Assembly (NCBI GenBank): GCA_964639275.1
Contig: CAZXCQ010000024.1
Coordinates: 1-34,948, forward strand
Reading direction: 5' to 3'
DNA from: CAZXCQ01 sp964639275
Lineage (GTDB): Bacteria > Desulfobacterota > DSM-4660 > Desulfatiglandales > Desulfatiglandaceae
DNA length: 34,948 nucleotides
Position numbers and translations under genes: made by a program. Shown here piece by piece: positions 1 through 7,727 of the stretch; within the stretch, counting starts at the first letter, position 1; each line of letters opens with the position of its first letter. The notes beneath the pieces are model-generated. The model did not search any database. It was not told the DNA's origin and saw only the letters and a program-made list of their open reading frames with translations.

Positions 1-50
1 ATCTTGTCCTTGTCCCTAACCCTGAACGTTGAACCCGGAACCTGTGAACG
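1..50 (+). repeat. MITE-like element, copy A (right end only)
   Basis: The first 50 bases are the right-hand end of the 238-bp repeat seen complete at 33005-33242 and 34711-34948. From base 4 to base 50 they are identical to the last 47 bases of the copy that ends the window. The copy ends in CCTGTGAACG and is followed by CTTAC, as in the 33 kb copy. The left part of this copy lies outside the window. The family has no visible protein product and looks like a non-autonomous inverted-repeat element. Confidence 0.85.
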
Positions 51-115
51 CTTACAATATTGTTTTATGCAATAATAATGTTCGAGCGGAAAGAGAAAGG
101 CATGGGAGAAAACCT

Positions 116-385
116 ATGAAAATCAGCCGAGACGAATGAAAGGAATTAGCGGTAAAGGTCGCTAACCAGAAATTCGGTACTGACATTTTCAAACGTCGCC
201 CACTCATGCATGCGGTCGAGAAATGTGTCAAAGAGCTAGGATGTTGGACACCAGAAGATGACAACGAATCAAGGTCTGTAGGTCGCAAATCAAAAGGTCT
301 TGCCGACATTGATTGGGCAGTCTCGACCCTAAAGCAAGAGAGAAGATTGCTCAATTTAGATCACGATCAGTGGCGCGTGCCATAG
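116..385 (+). pseudogene. small winged-helix protein interrupted by in-frame TGA
   Basis: An ATG at 116 preceded by GGGAGAAAA opens a frame that reads seven residues (MKISRDE), meets TGA at 137-139, then continues open for 81 codons to TAG at 383-385. The part after the stop looks like real protein: charged helices, then GLADIDWAVSTLKQ and a terminal DQWRV segment. This resembles the recognition helix and wing of winged-helix domains such as the Mrr N-terminal domain; that match is from memory. A single substitution could explain the stop. Internal initiation at the ATG around codon 31 is possible but lacks a good ribosome site. I see no SECIS-like support for recoding. No partner nuclease gene is nearby. 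Confidence 0.5.
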
Positions 386-571
386 CTTGACTATGGGAAT
401 TGCCGGACAAACGGTTACAGCGCCTTGCTAATAGCAACCGCTGGACCGGGCTGATTCAGTCCAACCTGATTGGATGTGTAATGAAGACAAGCTTCACTAC
501 ACAAACACTCTTAATCGTTGGGTGGCTGGCGCAAGCTGTATTGTTGTAAGAGTTTGAGACGAGGAGTCTAA

Positions 572-1414
572 ATGCAGAATACCTTCAGAGAAAAAGCAGT
601 CATCATTACGGGTGCTTCGAGTGGGATTGGCAAGGCGTTGGCCCTTCGACTAGCTGATGAGGGCGCGTGGCTAGCTCTTGCTGCACGCAATACCCAACGC
701 CTTATCTCATTGGCTGGGGAGTGCCAACAACGCGGGAGTAAAGCGATAGCGATATCTACTGACGTGGCAGATGAATCTCAGTGTAGAGCACTGATCCAAC
801 GCGCCCAAGAAATGTATGGCCGTATCGACACGTTAGTGAATAATGCTGGTATAGATGTTGTTAGCAAACTGGAAGATTTGCCCGATTTGTACCTGTTTAA
901 GCAGATTGTTGACGTGAATTTCTATGGCACTGTACATTGCACCTACTATGCACTACCCTATCTCAAAGAGACACGCGGGCGAATCGTGAACATCTCTAGC
1001 TTGGGTGGGATGCTGGCAATTCCGTTCAATACTTCCTACATTGCCAGTAAATTCGCTATGATCGGATTCTCTGATTCACTACGTATGGAGGTGGAGCAAG
1101 CTGGAGTCAGTGTGACGGTAATCTGCCCTTCCTTAGTAGTGACAGAATTCCACGAGCGGTACTTAGACAAAAATGGGCAGCCCAAAGGGCCTTCCGGCCG
1201 GGCGATTTACACTGAGCACACGATGAGCGCTGATCAGTGTGCACAGATTGTTCTCCGAGCGGCGCGACGGCGCAAGCGACAGGTTGTGATGAGACCTGGC
1301 CCTCTGGCTCTCTGGCTAAAGCTGATTGCCCCTGGCTTAGTTGAAAGGTTGATTATTTCAAGATTTCTGCGCCCGGCTGTCAAGAGAACGCTAAAAAAGG
1401 AAACCGGGCCTTGA
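572..1414 (+). CDS. short-chain dehydrogenase/reductase (SDR)
   Basis: A classical SDR of 280 residues, an NAD(P)-dependent oxidoreductase with a Rossmann fold. Visible hallmarks are the cofactor loop TGASSGIG (13-20), NNAG (90-93), Asn116, Ser142/Ser143 and the YxxxK pair Tyr156/Lys160. The start is well supported by GAGGAG seven bases upstream of the ATG at 572. The C-terminal 50 residues (PGPLALWLKLIAPGLVERL and following basic residues) resemble the tail of membrane-associated DHRS7-like SDRs that act on lipids or sterols. Substrate cannot be read from sequence. It stands alone: a broken HTH gene lies upstream and hairpins and a transposase remnant downstream, so no pathway is implied. 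Family assignment is firm; substrate is unknown. Confidence 0.93.
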   Translation: MQNTFREKAVIITGASSGIGKALALRLADEGAWLALAARNTQRLISLAGECQQRGSKAIAISTDVADESQCRALIQRAQEMYGRIDTLVNNAGIDVVSKLEDLPDLYLFKQIVDVNFYGTVHCTYYALPYLKETRGRIVNISSLGGMLAIPFNTSYIASKFAMIGFSDSLRMEVEQAGVSVTVICPSLVVTEFHERYLDKNGQPKGPSGRAIYTEHTMSADQCAQIVLRAARRRKRQVVMRPGPLALWLKLIAPGLVERLIISRFLRPAVKRTLKKETGP

Positions 1415-1441
1415 CCTGTGACAATACAATGTTTATGCCGC

Positions 1442-1478
1442 CTCGCACATTTGTGTGAGTACCCCCCATATCCTGGGG
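1442..1478. terminator. tandem hairpins after the SDR gene
   Basis: Two small stem-loops follow the SDR stop. CTCGCACA pairs with TGTGTGAG (1442-1449/1452-1459, one G-U pair), and CCCCA pairs with TGGGG around a 5-nt loop (1464-1468/1474-1478). Neither is followed by a T-run, so intrinsic termination is only a guess. Confidence 0.25.
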
Positions 1479-1609
1479 TTATCCGCTAACAGGCTGAATT
1501 GGCACTTGTTTTCTCGTAGGGTAGTGATCGAAGCACTATAGCTTTCTCAATGAATTCAATAGGTTTTAGAATAGCATTTATGAATGTTTTTAATTGCATT
1601 CATAGAAAA

Positions 1610-1708
1610 ATGGCGAGACCCATTACAATTGAACACAAAGAGGCTTTTTACCATGTAACGGCCATTATCATCTCATCCAGGAGACCCCGCAAGTCAAGGC
1701 CTGACCCC
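1610..1708 (+). pseudogene. remnant of a REP-associated tyrosine transposase (RAYT, IS200-like)
   Basis: From the ATG at 1610 the frame reads MARPITIEHKEAFYHVTA, which closely matches the conserved opening of Y1-type REP-associated transposases (typically MARPLRIEY.GAFYHVT). The match stops at about 1663 and the rest of the usual protein is absent; the catalytic HUH and tyrosine regions are missing. About 30 bp further on, CAAGGCCTGACCCC (1695-1708) resembles the terminal motif often found beside such genes. The interpretation is a mostly deleted RAYT copy in which the start and perhaps one end survive. Confidence 0.6.
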
Positions 1709-1725
1709 ATTACCTCCATTACCCA

Positions 1726-2934
1726 CTATTCAGGCATCCGCGTAAACGCTCGCATCTTCGGAATGCGACGGTAGATTTTTATGAAACTATCATAAAAATC
1801 GAAGTCGTCGTGTTCGGCCTCAACCTCTTCTCGAATGTCGATCTGATTAAGTAGACACACCTGTTCCTCTTGATTGGATGCCTGAAACAGCGGAATCCCC
1901 GAAGGCGCCCACAGCCCGGAACTGCCCCAGAACTCATAGCCCCCTTTTTCCTGCTCTCCCACGGCATTGCAGGCAATCATCCACACCTGGTTGGTTGCAG
2001 CGCGGGCCGCAGCCATAAGGTTCCATTGGTATCCGTAGTATTGGTCAGTGCGAACGTTCATCTTGGGATATGCGCGTACTGCCGGACCTCGCCAGCTTGC
2101 AAGCTGTATGACACCGTCTACCTTATCAATCATGGCGTAGGTTTGGTAAAGCTGAGAAAAGCACATGTCATAGCAGGTCGTAAAACCGAAACGGCCCCAT
2201 GGTGTGTCAACAACCAATATATCGTCGTGGCCGGACCGTTCGTAGATATTTTCGATGCCGGGCAAGAACGTTTTATCGTATATCCGCGCCTCCTCATTCT
2301 TGCCCAGGCTTTCACAATCGAAGTGCTTGTCAACTACGTAAGTCGAGTTAAAAAACTTGTTATCAGGGCCAGCGGGCAGTGAAGGGTTGGCCGGATCTCT
2401 GCGCAATGCGTTAAAGATGATATACCGCAACTGACCATCCAATTTCGCTTTCAGTTTCTTTAGCCAATCCATATGACAATTAAGCGCACCCTTGTTCATA
2501 TAGGCCCAGCACTCTTCATATCCACGGGGATTGTACGGCCCTTTGCTCTTGTTCCAATTGGGGTCAGCCCAGAAATACCCTGTCAAGGAAAACTCCGGGA
2601 ACAGGACCATGTTGGCCCCCTCCTGCTTTGCCATGTCAACAACCTTCAAGATCTTGGCCTTGTTCAGCTCGATACTGATCCCCTTTGCGATTGTGTCAGG
2701 GGTGGCAGACACAATATTCTTAATATTGGCCAAGGCAAGCGAAAGACCGTCGGTGTTACCTGAGCAGGTTCTCTTTATGAGAACGAGATCTGCGGCAGGG
2801 ACAGCCCAAGCCGATCCAAGGAAGAAAAAGGCCACCAGCAAACTCATGCCCAACACATGCCCTCGACCTCGATCAGATGTACAGGGTTTCTTCGCGGTTT
2901 CTTTTGCCTCAATGAGTCGATACAGGGTTCTCAT
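1726..2934 (-). CDS. exported nitrilase-superfamily (carbon-nitrogen) hydrolase
   Basis: A 402-residue carbon-nitrogen hydrolase that would cleave an amide or nitrile C-N bond. The catalytic triad is visible: Glu114 in FPEFSLTGY, Lys221 in YDKTFLPG and Cys254 in TTCYDMCF. After a 29-residue basic leader, a hydrophobic stretch (about 30-44, LLVAFFFLGSAWA) suggests a signal peptide or anchor, so the enzyme probably acts outside the cytoplasm, unusual for this mostly cytosolic superfamily. There is no lipobox cysteine. I chose the ATG at 2934, with GGAGG seven bases upstream; an ATG at 2940 and one upstream at 2955 are in frame. Vanin-like pantetheinase or an aliphatic amidase are possible relatives, but the substrate is unknown. 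It is transcribed away from an MFS permease. Confidence 0.88.
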   Translation of the reverse strand: MRTLYRLIEAKETAKKPCTSDRGRGHVLGMSLLVAFFFLGSAWAVPAADLVLIKRTCSGNTDGLSLALANIKNIVSATPDTIAKGISIELNKAKILKVVDMAKQEGANMVLFPEFSLTGYFWADPNWNKSKGPYNPRGYEECWAYMNKGALNCHMDWLKKLKAKLDGQLRYIIFNALRRDPANPSLPAGPDNKFFNSTYVVDKHFDCESLGKNEEARIYDKTFLPGIENIYERSGHDDILVVDTPWGRFGFTTCYDMCFSQLYQTYAMIDKVDGVIQLASWRGPAVRAYPKMNVRTDQYYGYQWNLMAAARAATNQVWMIACNAVGEQEKGGYEFWGSSGLWAPSGIPLFQASNQEEQVCLLNQIDIREEVEAEHDDFDFYDSFIKIYRRIPKMRAFTRMPE

Positions 2935-3368
2935 GTTCATCCCTCCGTTTTGCATTGTTTGCTAAATCGCGGTTAATCCATCCCGATCTATCGGAGTGAG
3001 AATTGAAAGGGCTCTGCCGTTTTCGGCGTAAATAAAGAAACATCTGGTAGCATAAGCATCGTATACATGATTTATTTCTGCCTTTCCAGACTAATTTTTT
3101 CCCTCCCTCATACCACCAGTTTTACGGGTGGGCACTGATTGTCACAGAAGTGCCGAGTTTGACAAAGCAATTCCACTATGGGATATTCATTGCGAAAAGT
3201 TCCCTGGTGAAAGGGTAGTCCCGTGCAAGCAAGGGTCTGTATCTGAAAAATTCTCTAAGGATCGGCTCGGAGAAGGCCGGGTGAGCAATGCGCTTGTTTG
3301 TCCCTGGAATTACAGGGTAAGAGTGGTAGCGCCTCGCAAGACCTTCAATGAACCACAGGGAGGGTTTT
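2935..3368. promoter_or_regulatory. divergent intergenic region with candidate promoter
   Basis: This 434-bp region separates the divergent hydrolase and MFS genes and must carry promoters for both. On the plus strand TTGACA (3159-3164) stands 17 bp before GATATT (3182-3187), a plausible sigma-70 promoter giving a leader of about 170 nt for the MFS gene. I found no clear minus-strand promoter, and the open frames crossing the region look non-coding. Confidence 0.35.
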
Positions 3369-4619
3369 ATGAGACTTCCATCGTTGTTTCGTTACACGGA
3401 ATTTTGGTACTCCGGCTATGCATTTCAGGCAGCTGTTGTCTTTGGAACCGGCGGAATCCTGATGCCGATTGTGGTAAACAATGCAGGCAATGCGGCCAAG
3501 GCGGGAACGGTAATCGCGTTCTTTTATATCGGTCAGATGTTGTCTCCTTTGATAGGGGCTATTACCGACCGAACGGGCAGACATAGGCTCTTTTATCTGG
3601 CCGGCTATGTTCTACTCGCCATAGGTCTTGGCATCTTCCCGTTCACCAGTCTCCTGTGGTTTTGGATGGCCCTCGCCTTCTTGCAAGGGGTGGGCTCAGG
3701 CGCAACCAATACTGTTGCAGCCATGTTTATTGTCGAATATAAACCCAAGAAGGAATGGGATACGCGTATCGGGTTGTTGCAGACATTTTACGGTATCGGT
3801 CAGTGTGGGGGACTTGTCTTGGTTTCTTTTTTGCAGGCCCGTCCGGAGATAGGCCTTGTGGTCTCTGCCGGGTTGATGTTACCCGGCATACTCCTGGGTG
3901 CCCGTCATCTGCCACCCTCACACCTCCACCAAAAGCCCAAAGAGGCGGATTTTGTCCGCCGCCAGCATAAACCACAGCGATCAGTCTCTTCTCTGCTGGG
4001 GAAATACGAAGGATCAATACTGACCGGCTTAAGCCGTCTCCACAAACAATGGTTCTCCGCGTTTGGGCTCTTTCTTGCCGGCTGGTTTTTTGTTATGCTG
4101 GCCACATGGCTCCTGGGCACCCTCTTTCCGCTGGTGATGAAAGACGCCTTGAATGTATCCTATCGCCTGTCATCGTTATACTATGCAATCGGGGCTGCAA
4201 TTGGAATTTTTGCCTATGCGCCATCGGGGACACTCGGCAACAAAATCGGCGACGGATGGGTCGTCGGTATCGGCACCATCATGACACTGGCGTCCTTTGT
4301 GGGCCTCACATTTTTCGCCTATACCAAAACAGGTTTAACGTGGCTTATACCCTTAGTCTATATCCCGATCCCAATTGCGTGGTCGCCGCTCATGGTCGGA
4401 GGGACTGCCTGGGCCGCTCAACTTGCCACTGTCAAGGAAGGAGAGGCCCTGGGGTTTTTCAATGCCGTCACATCTGTCTCAAGCGTTATCTCCGCTTTCG
4501 CAGCGGGTTTTCTTGGGCATAGCTTGGGTTACGGCAGTGTCCTTCTGGTTGCGATGATTAGCAGCGTCCTTTCCTTGCTGTGTTTCATACCCCTGATTTT
4601 CAAAAAAAAGGCCTCATGA
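3369..4619 (+). CDS. major facilitator superfamily permease
   Basis: A 416-residue inner-membrane permease with about 12 hydrophobic segments in two halves joined by a hydrophilic loop (around 185-235, rich in Lys, Arg and Pro). The motif-A loop GAITDRTGRHR between segments 2 and 3 is characteristic of MFS carriers, as is the small-residue-rich segment GVGSGATNTVAAMF. The start at 3369 has AGGGAGG five bases upstream; an upstream in-frame ATG at 3348 lacks one. The neighbour on the other strand is an exported C-N hydrolase, so the permease might take up its product, but this is only a positional hint. Family is sure; the transported substrate cannot be stated. Confidence 0.9.
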   Translation: MRLPSLFRYTEFWYSGYAFQAAVVFGTGGILMPIVVNNAGNAAKAGTVIAFFYIGQMLSPLIGAITDRTGRHRLFYLAGYVLLAIGLGIFPFTSLLWFWMALAFLQGVGSGATNTVAAMFIVEYKPKKEWDTRIGLLQTFYGIGQCGGLVLVSFLQARPEIGLVVSAGLMLPGILLGARHLPPSHLHQKPKEADFVRRQHKPQRSVSSLLGKYEGSILTGLSRLHKQWFSAFGLFLAGWFFVMLATWLLGTLFPLVMKDALNVSYRLSSLYYAIGAAIGIFAYAPSGTLGNKIGDGWVVGIGTIMTLASFVGLTFFAYTKTGLTWLIPLVYIPIPIAWSPLMVGGTAWAAQLATVKEGEALGFFNAVTSVSSVISAFAAGFLGHSLGYGSVLLVAMISSVLSLLCFIPLIFKKKAS

Positions 4620-4691
4620 GTCTTGGGAGGGCGTGAAGGGAATGGGGGTTCGGAATTGCCATTTTCCGAGAACACCGGGTAATTTGAGTTT

Positions 4692-5057
4692 TTAATTAAG
4701 ATTCTGATCGGTCTGGGAAGTCAAAATAGCCAGATTGATGATATAATGCCCCTTATAGCGCCCCTCATCCTCCTTCGTGATGTTTCGGATCTCTGTATCC
4801 AAGAGCTCTGCGGGAAGGAACATGTCGGTTCGATAGTCCTTCATTTTTATGATATCACCGACTTTCAGAAAACCAATGATTTCCGAATCCTTCCTCACCA
4901 AAACAGACATCGACGATTTTGCCAAATTCCATATCTTTAATTGGTGTAGATAGTTCACGCCTTGTAATGAGAATTCCACGCTGTAATAGGGTTGAATAGA
5001 GCCAAGGGCTTTGTTCCAGTTCCTGTTCTCTTGCATATCCAGGAAAGACGCCTTCAT
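4692..5057 (-). CDS. small PilZ-like domain protein
   Basis: A 121-residue soluble protein with no signal or membrane segment. The core, from YYSVEFSLQG through KIWNLAKSSMSVLV to KVGDIIKMK and GHYIINLAIL, has the alternating beta pattern and the central N-x-(S/A)-xx-(G/S) turn of PilZ domains, which bind cyclic di-GMP. The usual RxxxR motif and the Gly of the (D/N)xSxxG motif are not preserved, so nucleotide binding is doubtful. The ATG at 5057 is chosen because AGGAGG lies eight bases upstream; earlier in-frame ATGs lack this. It stands alone, converging on the MFS gene. Call by fold resemblance only; it may be an unrelated conserved hypothetical. Confidence 0.55.
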   Translation of the reverse strand: MKASFLDMQENRNWNKALGSIQPYYSVEFSLQGVNYLHQLKIWNLAKSSMSVLVRKDSEIIGFLKVGDIIKMKDYRTDMFLPAELLDTEIRNITKEDEGRYKGHYIINLAILTSQTDQNLN

Positions 5058-5483
5058 GGTGCAGTCCTCCTTTGATCTTGTATGCATCCCGGGTCTCTTC
5101 CAGTTGTTCAATGATGTTAGAATAATCCGGGATATTCTTAAGCAGCAATTATACCAATCAAGACATGTATCTAATCTTTACATGCCAAACGAGCCCATTC
5201 CACGGCCCGCTTTACTTTTAGAAACGCGGAAAGCTCACGATTCAACGCTTCAGCGAATTTGGGAGTCAAGGATAGGCATCGCTAATCCACTGTAATGTCA
5301 GTTTTTGACAAGCTGGTACGGTTTTCAATTTGGTTGTTGGGATGGACGCATGCCTTGCGTGGAAATCCAGGCCTTTTTCTGGATTCCGCTTCGCGCTTCA
5401 TTTGCCCGGAATGACGATTGCTTGGAAAACGTATTCCCCGAACTGTCAAACTCCGGGAGCCCTCCAACAGATCCGGCGGCTTA

Positions 5484-5508
5484 CCCCGATTAATCATGTA
5501 AATCGGGG
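5484..5508. other. perfect 8-bp hairpin
   Basis: CCCCGATT (5484-5491) pairs exactly with AATCGGGG (5501-5508) around a 9-nt loop. There is no T-run on either side. It sits about 175 bp beyond the stop of livM and could be a rho-independent-like stop or an RNA-stabilising stem for that operon. Confidence 0.35.
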
Positions 5509-5573
5509 GAAAAGGATATCTTTTTCAGGGAAGATATAAGGCCGTGGTGATTGATGAGGGCAATTACCTTGCC

Positions 5574-5665
5574 GGGATTGGTGATTTTTTGCAGGGTTGA
5601 GTTATTCTGCGGTCTCCGAGGCCAACACAGGATTCTCGGAACAGTTCGAAAAGGATAAAAAAGTC
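5574..5665 (+). repeat. dispersed 92-bp repeat, copy 1
   Basis: This stretch aligns without gaps to 13377-13468; I count 69 of 92 matching bases (75%). The best-conserved part is ATTCTG.GGTCTCC and GTTCGAAAAGGA. It lies just beyond the livM stop. Neither copy encodes a recognised product, so this is probably a decaying intergenic repeat family. Confidence 0.65.
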
Positions 5666-5682
5666 AGAGGGGGTGTTGAGCT

Positions 5683-6780
5683 TCAGATGGCGACCTCTTT
5701 TCTCCCGTCCCTTATGACATGGCTCGCGCCATGAATGGGGGTCCCGCAGACCCTGCAATATCCGCGTCCGACCCGGTTTATCACCTTGCATCGGGGGCAC
5801 CGGGTTTCCAGTTTGTCTCTGATCCAACGGCTGATCCCTTCTGGCATAAAGAGTATCATGGCGATGATAATGGCCGTGAAGATGGCCATCCTGATTTCAG
5901 GAAAAATGACCAGCAGTTGCGTTGAAAGGATGTAGAGAAAATATGCGCCTATGACCGGCCCGTAGATCGTGCCCGGCCCTCCAAAGATGGTCCATATCAA
6001 TGGATAGATCGAAAAAATGAACTCCAGGGTCGAGGGACCGACCACCTTCATGGTGTGGGCATAGAGCCCACCGGAAATGCCGGCAAAGAAACCGCTCAGG
6101 GCAAAGGCGAGTATCTTGTACCTGACGGTATTGATCCCGGTTGTCCGGGCCGAGATTTCGTCTTCCCGGATGGCATGGAACACGATTCCCGTTCGCACAA
6201 AACGACTCCTTGTGTCGGTCAGTTTATACATGACCGCCACAGAGAGAAGCATAACCACGAGACAGAAATAGTAACGAAATATTGGAGAGTCCGAAATGCT
6301 GGGCAACCCAAAAAGCCCCAATTCGCCGCCGGTAATGGCCGGGAAAAGAAAGACGATTCCCTGGAGAATGACAGGCACTGCTAGAGTCACGATGGCCAGG
6401 TAAGGTCCCCGCAGCCGGAGGGCAGGAATGGCCACCACCACCCCTATGAGAACGCCGGTTACAGCGCCCATAGGAATAGTGATCCAGATCGGCAGGCCCA
6501 CTTTCGAGCTCAGAATGGCGGACATATAGGAGCTGGCCCCGAAAAAGGCGCCGTGGCCCAGGTTGAGTTGTCCTGAAGAAAAAAGGAGGTCCCAGCTGGC
6601 CGCCAGAATGGCAAATATGGAAGAAAACGTCAGGACGTTCCTCAGATAGGGACTCATGTCAAAAAAACCCAGCGAGAGCAGAAGAAGAACGCCTATGGCT
6701 GCGATTGCCCTTCCCGGAATGGCCAATACCTCCCCCTCGATGGTCTTTAGAAAACGCCAGAGACAATATCGCATCTTCAT
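5683..6780 (-). CDS. livM: LIV-type ABC permease LivM with C-terminal zinc-ribbon tail
   Basis: A 365-residue inner-membrane permease of a branched-chain amino acid-type (HAAT) ABC importer, which pairs with LivH to form the channel. Typical LivM features are the many hydrophobic segments, the NLGHGAFFGASSYMSA stretch and the cytoplasmic loop AIREDEISARTTGIN, which contacts the ATPases. After the last membrane segment the protein goes on for about 40 residues with CPRC (328-331) and CRVC (342-345), a compact CxxC-x10-CxxC zinc ribbon not normally present in LivM. The start ATG overlaps the livH stop as ATGA. It is the last gene of the operon. Confidence 0.93.
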   Translation of the reverse strand: MKMRYCLWRFLKTIEGEVLAIPGRAIAAIGVLLLLSLGFFDMSPYLRNVLTFSSIFAILAASWDLLFSSGQLNLGHGAFFGASSYMSAILSSKVGLPIWITIPMGAVTGVLIGVVVAIPALRLRGPYLAIVTLAVPVILQGIVFLFPAITGGELGLFGLPSISDSPIFRYYFCLVVMLLSVAVMYKLTDTRSRFVRTGIVFHAIREDEISARTTGINTVRYKILAFALSGFFAGISGGLYAHTMKVVGPSTLEFIFSIYPLIWTIFGGPGTIYGPVIGAYFLYILSTQLLVIFPEIRMAIFTAIIIAMILFMPEGISRWIRDKLETRCPRCKVINRVGRGYCRVCGTPIHGASHVIRDGRKEVAI

Positions 6781-7643
6781 AACCTTTCTTCTTCAAAGAA
6801 CGCGCCGAACATACCCTCAGGTTTCAGGGATAACACGAAGACCATCACCAAAAGTGCAACCGCACTCTTGATAAAACTGCCCATGGGGAGCCAGGTCACA
6901 ACGGCCACCTCACAAAAGGCCAATAGATAGGCTGCGATAAAACTCCCTTTGAGGCTGCCCAACCCGCCGAGAACCACGATGGCCAGGACCATGATGATGG
7001 GATGGACCCACATCAAGGGCTCAACCACATAGATGGGGGAGACCACAATGCTGGAAATGGTGACAAACCCGATCCCTATGAACATGGCGATGAGTGACAC
7101 CTTTTTCTCGTTAATGCCCATGGCATTGACCATTTCTCTGTCTTGAGAGGTCGCACGGATGGCGATCCCTGTCTTGGATTTTGACAGGAAAAGCATGAGG
7201 CCAAGAATAAGCGCGAGACCCACGCCGAATGCAAGAAAGTGCTGGTTTAGGACTCGGACTCCAAGGACCTCCTGGAAACCAGAGATAAACGGGGGAACAC
7301 GACGGAAGTCGGTGCCGAAGATGGAAAGAACGCATTCTTCAAAGAAAAAGGCCGAACAGATACTGATGAGGATCACCACGGTCTCGTGGGAACGGATACG
7401 TTCAAGAATGAGCTTATAGGTGCCCACACCGATGAGCGAGGCCACCGCCACTGAGAGAATGGCTGACACAAAGATGTTCAGGTGTACGATGGAACAGCAG
7501 ACATAGAAGAAGTAGGCCGACAACATATAGAAAGAGGTATACGCCAGATTGACGATCCGAGCGGCCCCCCAGATGAGGGAAAAGCCCAGGGCCAGGACCG
7601 CATAGATGGTTCCGAGCACAATCGTAATGATGATAACCTGCAT
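6777..7643 (-). CDS. livH: LIV-type ABC permease LivH
   Basis: A 288-residue inner-membrane permease, partner of LivM in a LIV/HAAT-type ABC importer. The opening (TIVLGTIYAVLALGFSLIWG) and IVNLAYTSFYMLSAY match the LivH signature, although the usual GH of NxAHG is replaced by AY. A cytoplasmic coupling loop, ATSQDREMVNAMGINEKKV, and the conserved AIVVLGGLGSLKGSFIAAYL near the C-terminus are present. The start at 7643 has GAGGAAG seven bases upstream. Its TGA overlaps the livM start, so the two are translationally coupled. Confidence 0.94.
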   Translation of the reverse strand: MQVIIITIVLGTIYAVLALGFSLIWGAARIVNLAYTSFYMLSAYFFYVCCSIVHLNIFVSAILSVAVASLIGVGTYKLILERIRSHETVVILISICSAFFFEECVLSIFGTDFRRVPPFISGFQEVLGVRVLNQHFLAFGVGLALILGLMLFLSKSKTGIAIRATSQDREMVNAMGINEKKVSLIAMFIGIGFVTISSIVVSPIYVVEPLMWVHPIIMVLAIVVLGGLGSLKGSFIAAYLLAFCEVAVVTWLPMGSFIKSAVALLVMVFVLSLKPEGMFGAFFEEERL

Positions 7644-7727
7644 AGTCTATCTTCCTCTTTCGGTCCTCATGAGGGTCTGTCCCCCCCCTGCCCCTTTTTT
7701 GGAGGGAGGGGAGGGAGAAGATGGGGC

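Larger units (their letters stand above)
1415..1725. other. intergenic stretch with hairpins and transposase remnant
   Basis: This 311-bp spacer lies between two converging genes. It holds two adjacent hairpins just after the SDR stop, a degenerate RAYT transposase start, and a CAAGGCCTGACCCC motif near its right end. No intact gene is visible. Confidence 0.6.
5058..5682. other. gene-free stretch with hairpin and dispersed repeat
   Basis: This 625-bp spacer contains no convincing gene. It holds a perfect 8-bp hairpin (5484-5508), a 92-bp dispersed repeat (5574-5665), and a stretch around 5375-5420 (ending GCCCGGAATGACG) of the kind often seen as short dispersed repeats in this group; no second copy of that stretch is in the window. 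Confidence 0.6.

Noticed and set aside
3128..3586. Plus-strand frame of 152 codons upstream of the MFS gene
   Set aside because: It runs into the MFS gene in a different frame, has no domain likeness and no ribosome site.
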